The notes beneath the pieces are model-generated. The model was not told the DNA's origin, did not search any database, and saw nothing but the letters and a program-made list of their open reading frames with translations. Below are positions 59,342 to 64,000 of a DNA stretch of 64,000 bases, in pieces (within the stretch, counting starts at the first letter, position 1; every line of letters starts with the position of its first letter). The DNA is from an uncultured Clostridium sp. (GTDB taxonomy: Bacteria > Bacillota > Clostridia > Peptostreptococcales > Peptostreptococcaceae). The DNA is taken from NCBI GenBank assembly GCA_937944945.1, contig CALEBD010000406.1, forward strand, positions 89,248 to 153,247, written 5' to 3'. The translations under genes and the position numbers were made by a program.

Positions 59342-59932
59342 TTAAACATTATTATAGTAAATCTCCTTTAATAGGAGGTCTAATCTAAAGTGTTCATCCA
59401 ATGCTTTAACCCTATGCCTTAGAGAATACATAGCTAATTCTGCAAAACTCTCTAATTCTGGTTCTTTGTATGCTTTGGAAGGTGAAACTCGAAAATATTT
59501 GCGCCATAAGGGTTCAAATTTTTCCATTAGAGTATCTATTTCTCTTCTCGGAATGTAGCAAAAATACCTTGCCGAATCGAGGAATACTCCATTGAAATTA
59601 TCTACTCCTAAATGAGTACTAGTATCATAATATACGTTTCCTAAATACATCATAGCCTGTAATAAAGACCTATGTACGAAAACAGAGTTAATACCTATAT
59701 CTCTTTTAGTTTCTTGAAGAATCCAGAACTTGACATTCCGGTTTTCATCATAGAACCTAACTATTCCATCTGTAGGTTTTCCCGCGATGGATTCTTTTCT
59801 TCCGATTATTAGAGGATTAACTAAGCTAAAATAGTTATAGAAATGATTTTCTATTACATCTTCAAGCACACAACCTCTGTTTGTATAGAAATTAATTCTA
59901 ATCTGAAGTCCTGTTATAGGAGTAAATTCCAT
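59342..59932 (-). CDS. Putative PD-(D/E)XK nuclease-like protein
   Basis: 196 aa. KPTDGIVRFYDENRNVKFWI followed by LQETKRD gives the Asp ... Glu-x-Lys layout of the PD-(D/E)XK core (about residues 52-78), with an upstream Glu in CVLEDVIENHF. This is motif evidence only. It is the first gene of the long operon that runs to 23102, right behind an inverted repeat and a terminator. Confidence 0.6.
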   Translation of the reverse strand: MEFTPITGLQIRINFYTNRGCVLEDVIENHFYNYFSLVNPLIIGRKESIAGKPTDGIVRFYDENRNVKFWILQETKRDIGINSVFVHRSLLQAMMYLGNVYYDTSTHLGVDNFNGVFLDSARYFCYIPRREIDTLMEKFEPLWRKYFRVSPSKAYKEPELESFAELAMYSLRHRVKALDEHFRLDLLLKEIYYNNV

Positions 59933-60006
59933 TTAATTGTTAATTAGTTGTTACACTTCCATAATTAAATTACGTTTAATATCTATTAAATATCGCTTAT
60001 CTCAAA
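59933..60006 (-). promoter_or_regulatory. Upstream region of the long early operon with inverted repeat
   Basis: The space before the 59932 start includes a perfect inverted repeat TTTAATA-TC-TATTAAA at 59975-59990, a candidate operator or promoter element. The region is strongly AT-rich. I could not fit a clear Bacteroidetes -7/-33 pair. Confidence 0.45.
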
Positions 60007-60044
60007 ATAAAAAAGGAAGACCACCCTTAGGCAATCTTCCTTTT
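60007..60044 (-). terminator. Intrinsic terminator after the 60066-60623 gene
   Basis: On the minus strand AAGGAAGA pairs with TCTTCCTT around a 14-nt loop, followed by a T-rich run. It isolates the upstream single gene from the long operon below. Confidence 0.85.
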
Positions 60045-60065
60045 AAACGTATATCTTTCAAGAAA

Positions 60066-60623
60066 TTAGGCTTCGATACCGAAAGCTAACCAAGTACCAT
60101 TCTTGGTATTCTTAGAAGGAGTATATTGTGCAGTTGCTACTACTGCTTGTCCTTCAACAACATCCTTAGTTTTCACCAACTCAGCATTTCCTTTATACTT
60201 ACCGCTCTTATACAATTCTTTGATTGCGTTCTTAGCGTCAGCTTTGTTAGTATCAACTTGGCAAACAACAGTCTTAGTTTCTTTGTCAATCCACTTGTAG
60301 AAAGTCTTAAACTTACGCTTTCCATCACCTTTAACATCGTCAATCTTGTACGGACGCTCACGAGTGTCTGCAACAGACGATTCAATAGTAATCAGATAAC
60401 CAGCACCGGGGCAGTTCTTGCCTTTCTTAGCGAGATATTCAAGCATAAACTCTTTTACATCACGCTCAGTAATACCCTTAGTCTGTTTAGCTTTCCAATT
60501 TTTGTAAGCCTGAGTTGCATCACCATTTACATGGAATAATGTGCTTTCAACTTGTGCGATTGCTGCTTCTTTGCTTTCTGCTACTACTTCTACTTTCTTA
60601 AAATTCAAAATCGTTGTACTCAT
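60066..60623 (-). CDS. Isolated, probably highly expressed early protein
   Basis: 185 aa, rich in Lys, Ala, Val and Thr with few rare residues. It reads MSTTILNFKKVEVVAESKEA and later RERPYKIDDVKGDGKRKFKT. It has its own upstream region (182 nt) and its own terminator, unlike nearly every other gene here, which suggests strong, separately controlled expression. The composition would fit an abundant DNA-binding or structural early protein; I do not recognise the family. Confidence 0.72.
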   Translation of the reverse strand: MSTTILNFKKVEVVAESKEAAIAQVESTLFHVNGDATQAYKNWKAKQTKGITERDVKEFMLEYLAKKGKNCPGAGYLITIESSVADTRERPYKIDDVKGDGKRKFKTFYKWIDKETKTVVCQVDTNKADAKNAIKELYKSGKYKGNAELVKTKDVVEGQAVVATAQYTPSKNTKNGTWLAFGIEA

Positions 60624-60805
60624 AATAAATAAAATTTTTAAACATAAATCATTAACATATAATCTGAAATTATTTTTCCGTATCTAATCAGTATTGTTTC
60701 CCCTTACTGATGTAATCAATTATACTACATCATACATAGAAACCCTAATCTTCAAATGTTAATTTTATGTTAAAGGACGTTAAAATCCTCTTAACTAAAA
60801 ATCTC
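60624..60805 (-). promoter_or_regulatory. Regulatory region upstream of the isolated gene
   Basis: 182 nt without a gene. On the minus strand a TATAAT hexamer lies at 60724-60719, without a convincing -35 at normal spacing. A perfect 7-bp inverted repeat ATCAGTA/TACTGAT with an 11-nt loop lies at 60687-60711, downstream of it and about 64 nt before the ATG, so it could be an operator or a 5' leader stem. Confidence 0.5.
60687..60711. repeat. Inverted repeat, operator or leader stem candidate
   Basis: Arms 60687-60693 and 60705-60711 pair perfectly over 7 bp. It is in the leader of the isolated gene at 60066-60623. Confidence 0.6.
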
Positions 60806-61156
60806 TTAAAATGGTACATAATTGTCTAGCAAAATTTTGAGTTGTTTGGGCATATCCTTGGGCTTTATTCCAAAGTCAAGGAAAGTATTACACCCATACA
60901 TTAAATCCTCGCAAATGGCCCCTAGGGACTTCAGGAAGGTATTTTTTTCCACCTCCCCAAAGTCGTTACCTACTTTTAGGAGAACATCATAACAAGTTAC
61001 TTTTTGACCTTTTTTCCTTAACTCATTAGTTATATAACAAGTGAGAGCAATACAAGCTAGTTTATCTCCCATATTGCTATTTAGGTAATTTAAGGTAAAG
61101 TATTTGCTATAAATTGCTGACAATTTTTCAAAGCTGATATTTTGAAGGTCGTTCAT
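60806..61156 (-). CDS. Hypothetical helical protein
   Basis: 116 aa, MNDLQNISFEKLSAIYSKYF at the start and a hydrophobic helix (LACIALTCYITNELRKKG). No family recognised. Overlaps the nuclease gene upstream by 29 nt, so the two are likely coupled. Possibly its small partner. Confidence 0.65.
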   Translation of the reverse strand: MNDLQNISFEKLSAIYSKYFTLNYLNSNMGDKLACIALTCYITNELRKKGQKVTCYDVLLKVGNDFGEVEKNTFLKSLGAICEDLMYGCNTFLDFGIKPKDMPKQLKILLDNYVPF

Positions 61157-62177
61157 CCAGAGAATAGTCTCTATAACCTATCTGATATGCTACATACTTC
61201 AATAGAGTTTTAAACTCATGAAATCCCTCACGTAATTCTCCATAAGTAACCGGTCTAACCTTACTATAAAAGTTTGGAATAGTAGAAACTACCAAGTAAT
61301 TAGCTTGGATTTTAGGATTCTTTAGGCGATAGAACTTCTCAGCACATAGCTTCAGAAGATATAAATACATTGCAAACTCTCTACTGTAATGAAACTTCTT
61401 GATATTATTGTCGATTTCACTGACAATCTTACCAATAGTTTTTATATCATTCACTACAATAGTGTTAGTCTCCATATCTATGGTATAATTATCTAATTTG
61501 GACTTTAAGTGCAAAATGAACTTCTTGCCGTTGGGACAAGTAGCTTCCACGTCCAATAAAATAGCTTGCTCATTTTCAGAAATAGGTGTTTTAGTTATCC
61601 CTTCAGGATGTAAAAGTTTCTGTACTTGCTTATTGCTATTTAATGCAGCCACACAAGATTTTACGATTTCTAGTGACTTATTATCAAGGTATATAATTTC
61701 CTTATCCTGAGCCAAATCAAATTCTTTAAGCTGTCTATTTTTCCAATAATTGGTAGATGCTTCAATAACAGACTTAGCTAGGTCTTTGGTAAGTTTTCCT
61801 TTGTAATATTCAACTTTATCTGAAGCAGCCTTCACATCATCAAATTTTACATCTCCCTTAAGGAAAACTGGATAAAGCTCATTAGCCATCGCTCCCAACT
61901 TAGCAGTCGGTTTACCAATGTCTTCTGAAAGCTCAAAACTATCTGGCTGTAACACGAGTTCGTGTACGGCACTACCAAGCTCAAGTGCAGAAGAGAAGGT
62001 ATTTTTAAATCCAGTGAAAAATTTATCTGGATTTCCATCTTGCCTAGGATTAATTAATCCTAAACGAGAATTACTTACATATCCACTATATTGCTCGGAA
62101 AAATACACCTTATCACTTATCTTCTCTAACCTTAGCGTGTCTAGCAGAGGTCTAAGCTTGATGTCTTTTAATTCCAT
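61128..62177 (-). CDS. Exodeoxyribonuclease VIII/RecE-like PD-(D/E)XK nuclease
   Basis: 349 aa. LELGSAVHELVLQPDSFEL near residue 65 matches the G-x-A-x-H-x-L-V-L-x-P block at the start of RecE/YqaJ-type nucleases, and IVVNDIKTIG near residue 245 matches the catalytic D-x-K-T. The metal-binding residues are thus His, Asp and the Asp-x-Lys pair. It would resect double-stranded ends in phage recombination. A recombinase partner is not visible in the window. Confidence 0.77.
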   Translation of the reverse strand: MELKDIKLRPLLDTLRLEKISDKVYFSEQYSGYVSNSRLGLINPRQDGNPDKFFTGFKNTFSSALELGSAVHELVLQPDSFELSEDIGKPTAKLGAMANELYPVFLKGDVKFDDVKAASDKVEYYKGKLTKDLAKSVIEASTNYWKNRQLKEFDLAQDKEIIYLDNKSLEIVKSCVAALNSNKQVQKLLHPEGITKTPISENEQAILLDVEATCPNGKKFILHLKSKLDNYTIDMETNTIVVNDIKTIGKIVSEIDNNIKKFHYSREFAMYLYLLKLCAEKFYRLKNPKIQANYLVVSTIPNFYSKVRPVTYGELREGFHEFKTLLKYVAYQIGYRDYSLDERPSKYQL

Positions 62178-62686
62178 CCTAAAGTCTCTAATTCTAATTC
62201 ATATGCAAATCTAATTTCGTTAATATCTAAACTATAAATGCGAAATAATGGGTCTCCATTCTGATTATGAGGTCTGTCAATTAACAGGGCTGGAAGACCA
62301 GAATTGATAGCCATTTGTACATTACTAATACTATCATCAATTAATACATCGCATTTGCCTTTTATCAAGTCAGCCTTATTTCCATGCTGATAATACATTT
62401 GATAAATAGGTCTTATGGGTAAATTGTATTTAGCTAGACAATTCCTAGTATAAACCTTACTGTTTATTCTCTTTGTGGCATAAATATATGGTTCAAAATT
62501 TGGTTTCTCTAGCAAGGGTAAATTTTCCCAAAACTCCTTATTATAGCGAAGACTTACTACGTTCCGTGTAATTACGTGTTCAACTAAATCAGATTCCCTT
62601 GGAAATAGAGCCTTGTAAGCTCCCCAAAAGTCAAAGATAGTATCATCCAAGTCTAGTGCTATTCTCAATGGATTACATAAATTCAT
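62168..62686 (-). CDS. HAD-superfamily 5'-nucleotidase-like protein
   Basis: 172 aa. Motif I IALDLDDTIFDFW, motif II around YATKRI, and motif IV DVLIDDSISNV match the NT5C/YfbR-type HAD phosphatases that act on (deoxy)nucleoside monophosphates. A role in dNMP balance alongside dUTPase and ThyX is plausible. Overlaps neighbours by 10-14 nt. Confidence 0.8.
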   Translation of the reverse strand: MNLCNPLRIALDLDDTIFDFWGAYKALFPRESDLVEHVITRNVVSLRYNKEFWENLPLLEKPNFEPYIYATKRINSKVYTRNCLAKYNLPIRPIYQMYYQHGNKADLIKGKCDVLIDDSISNVQMAINSGLPALLIDRPHNQNGDPLFRIYSLDINEIRFAYELELETLGWN

Positions 62687-62894
62687 TTATCTCAGATACT
62701 TCTCCTAAATATATCCCATGTTTATCGGCAAGTTCTTCGCAGAAATCATCATAATCCAGAAGATCATCTAAATCGTCGTACTTATTTATATACATACTCT
62801 TTATTTTTTCTTCACAATCCTCGTAGCTTCTAGCTACCACTTTACCAATTCTACAGACTTCATCTGTATGCCATGGAAATAAATATGTGTTCAT
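62673..62894 (-). CDS. Small acidic hypothetical protein
   Basis: 73 aa, MNTYLFPWHTDEVCRIGKVV at the start, acidic middle. Overlaps both neighbours. No family recognised. Confidence 0.6.
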   Translation of the reverse strand: MNTYLFPWHTDEVCRIGKVVARSYEDCEEKIKSMYINKYDDLDDLLDYDDFCEELADKHGIYLGEVSEINEFM

Positions 62895-63139
62895 AACTCG
62901 ATTACTTCAATAACATTTAATCGCTTCTTAATTAAAAGTTCAAGGTCTTCTCTATCCACGTAGACAAAGTGACTCTTTTTCAAATCAGATAATGTAGAGT
63001 CAAATTCTAGAGAAAATGCTTCCTCAGTTCTCCAATTCTTCTTAGCTGTCCTCAAATAGAGGGCATACTCGTCATCAAAGTCATTAACTACACAGTTCTT
63101 AATCGTAGGAATTGGACCTTTAACTATTAACTTTTTCAT
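62891..63139 (-). CDS. Small hypothetical protein
   Basis: 82 aa, MKKLIVKGPIPTIKNCVVND, ending KKRLNVIEVIEL. ATGA-type overlaps. No family recognised. Confidence 0.6.
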   Translation of the reverse strand: MKKLIVKGPIPTIKNCVVNDFDDEYALYLRTAKKNWRTEEAFSLEFDSTLSDLKKSHFVYVDREDLELLIKKRLNVIEVIEL

Positions 63140-63681
63140 TTCTTAAGCAATTCATAAAAATATTCTATAGGTATTACAGCTACTTGACCCACGCTAGGTG
63201 CCCCGTTCTTTCCTGCCTTCTTCCAACATATACAGAACGGTTTAGATTTATCACTACAAGCGTCCCTAATGTCAAAATAGTTTGGCATATTTTGGGTAAA
63301 CTTGGCTTGGATATTAACTGGAAGTTCATTGTTCATATCAACAATATCTATTTTGTCAGCATCAGCCAGTTTGTTCTGGCTTCTACTAGATACACATCCT
63401 TCATATCCAACATCTCTCAATTTATGAATTATTTCTAACTCATATTGAGAACCTTTTTGTTTACTTTTCTTCGCTTGCTTACTTCTTCTAACTGCAGGAT
63501 CTGCCCATTCAAAGGTAATTCCATCTTTCGATTTAGCTCCAGAGCCAGGTTTATTAGCCCTAGCTTTAATAGAGTTTATCTCTAAGCCAGTTACTTCTGA
63601 GGCTTCTTCTATAGTTTCGAAGGTTTTCTTTTCTCCATTTTTAAATGTAGCTGTAACACTTGTATTAGTCTACTTTTTCAT
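63136..63681 (-). CDS. Resolvase-like PD-(D/E)XK nuclease with an in-frame TAG at codon 4
   Basis: 181 aa if TAG at 63672-63670 is read as Gln: MKK-Q-TNTSVTATFKNGEKK. The N-terminal part (FETIEEASEVTGLEINSIKA) is a NUMOD-like helix-turn-helix, followed by a basic linker. The C-terminal 110 residues have a Holliday-junction-resolvase-like core: QYELEIIHKLRDVGYEG, ADADKIDIVDMN and VNIQAKFT (Asp ... Gln-x-Lys). No ATG lies between the TAG and the catalytic region, and the frame is continuous upstream only if TAG is sense. This is the one clear early-block gene with an internal TAG. Confidence 0.75.
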
Positions 63682-63731
63682 TCCGTTTATTCTATTTATT
63701 TTTTCATTAACTTTACATCTCTAGGGTTTCT

Positions 63732-63908
63732 CTAGTCAATAACGAGTTGCTCATTTATAAAGTCCAATAAGTCTTGTGTATTTACACACGCTCCGGCTGG
63801 AAGCTCACACCTATATACTGTCTGTCTAGGAAATTTGGATATTAGTGCTTCTTCGTCTCCAGAAATAAAGTTTTCTCCAGTATCATTAATTACTACGTAA
63901 AATACCAT
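63732..63908 (-). CDS. Small hypothetical protein ending in TAG
   Basis: 58 aa from ATG 63908 (MVFYVVINDTGENFISGDEE). Ends INEQLVID-TAG; with TAG as Gln it would run 12 more residues to TAA at 63698-63696, still 14 nt short of the next ATG. No family recognised. Confidence 0.62.
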   Translation of the reverse strand: MVFYVVINDTGENFISGDEEALISKFPRQTVYRCELPAGACVNTQDLLDFINEQLVID

Positions 63909-64000
63909 TTCTTTTAAATTTGTCAATAGTTAACTTAATCAACTCCTGAGTAGCTTTTCTTCCATAGTCCCTATAGTAATCACTTATATCCTTAGCTCCT
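63886..64000 (-). CDS. C-terminal fragment of a gene continuing beyond the window
   Basis: An open frame enters at the right edge (GAKDISDYYRDYGRKATQEL) and ends at TAA 63888-63886, overlapping the next gene by 23 nt. At least 37 residues are visible. Family unknown. Confidence 0.6.
   Translation of the reverse strand, partial: GAKDISDYYRDYGRKATQELIKLTIDKFKRNGILRSN

Noticed and set aside
1..64000. CRISPR arrays, insertion sequences or long direct repeats
   Set aside because: No regularly spaced repeats, transposase genes or terminal inverted repeats were seen; the only mobile element supported is the group I intron.

Overview
The window looks like about 64 kb of an AT-rich, crAss-like (Crassvirales-type) tailed phage, presumably infecting a gut Bacteroidales host. 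The main evidence is a very large virion-type RNA polymerase with an Asp-Tyr-Asp-Ile-Asp catalytic motif, neighbouring giant late genes in which only TAG interrupts otherwise open frames, a phage sigma factor resembling the Bacteroidetes primary sigma, and an anaerobic nucleotide toolkit (NrdD/NrdG, ThyX). The host and lineage are inferred; no sequence search was run.

Layout. (1) 1-23050, plus strand: four tightly coupled giant or large genes using TAG as a sense codon (best read as Gln): a protein of at least 2,807 aa with an embedded superfamily 1 helicase, a 2,997-aa RNA polymerase, a 311-aa protein, and a 1,569-aa protein with a PD-(D/E)XK nuclease domain. A naive reading with the standard code shatters them into dozens of false small ORFs. 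(2) 23057-23097: a bidirectional terminator hairpin where the two transcription blocks converge. (3) 23102-59932, minus strand: about 75 densely packed early/middle genes, mostly overlapping by 1-30 nt and readable with the standard code. (4) 59933-60805: a regulatory stretch around one isolated gene (60066-60623) with its own terminator and inverted repeats. (5) 60806-64000, minus strand: recombination nuclease, HAD phosphatase and a resolvase-like gene that itself carries an in-frame TAG at codon 4.

The minus-strand genes form recognisable modules: replication (family A DNA polymerase, ATP-dependent DNA ligase, several PD-(D/E)XK nucleases); nucleotide supply and hygiene (NrdD, NrdG, ThyX, dUTPase, MazG, uracil-DNA glycosylase); RNA/tRNA repair (Thg1-like enzyme, CCA-adding enzyme, polynucleotide kinase-phosphatase, RNA ligase, a HAD of the RNA-repair type); NAD metabolism and counter-defence candidates (NMN adenylyltransferase, a Tad2/DUF2829-like protein); and host RNA polymerase redirection (sigma factor).

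Points not captured by simple gene calling: a group I intron with a LAGLIDADG endonuclease splitting the P-loop of the polynucleotide kinase gene; two single-base frameshifts splitting otherwise intact genes; at least five small genes (48-58 aa) in apparent gaps; six TAG-terminated early genes, four of which have a TAA within five codons; and a structured intergenic RNA candidate downstream of the DNA polymerase gene.
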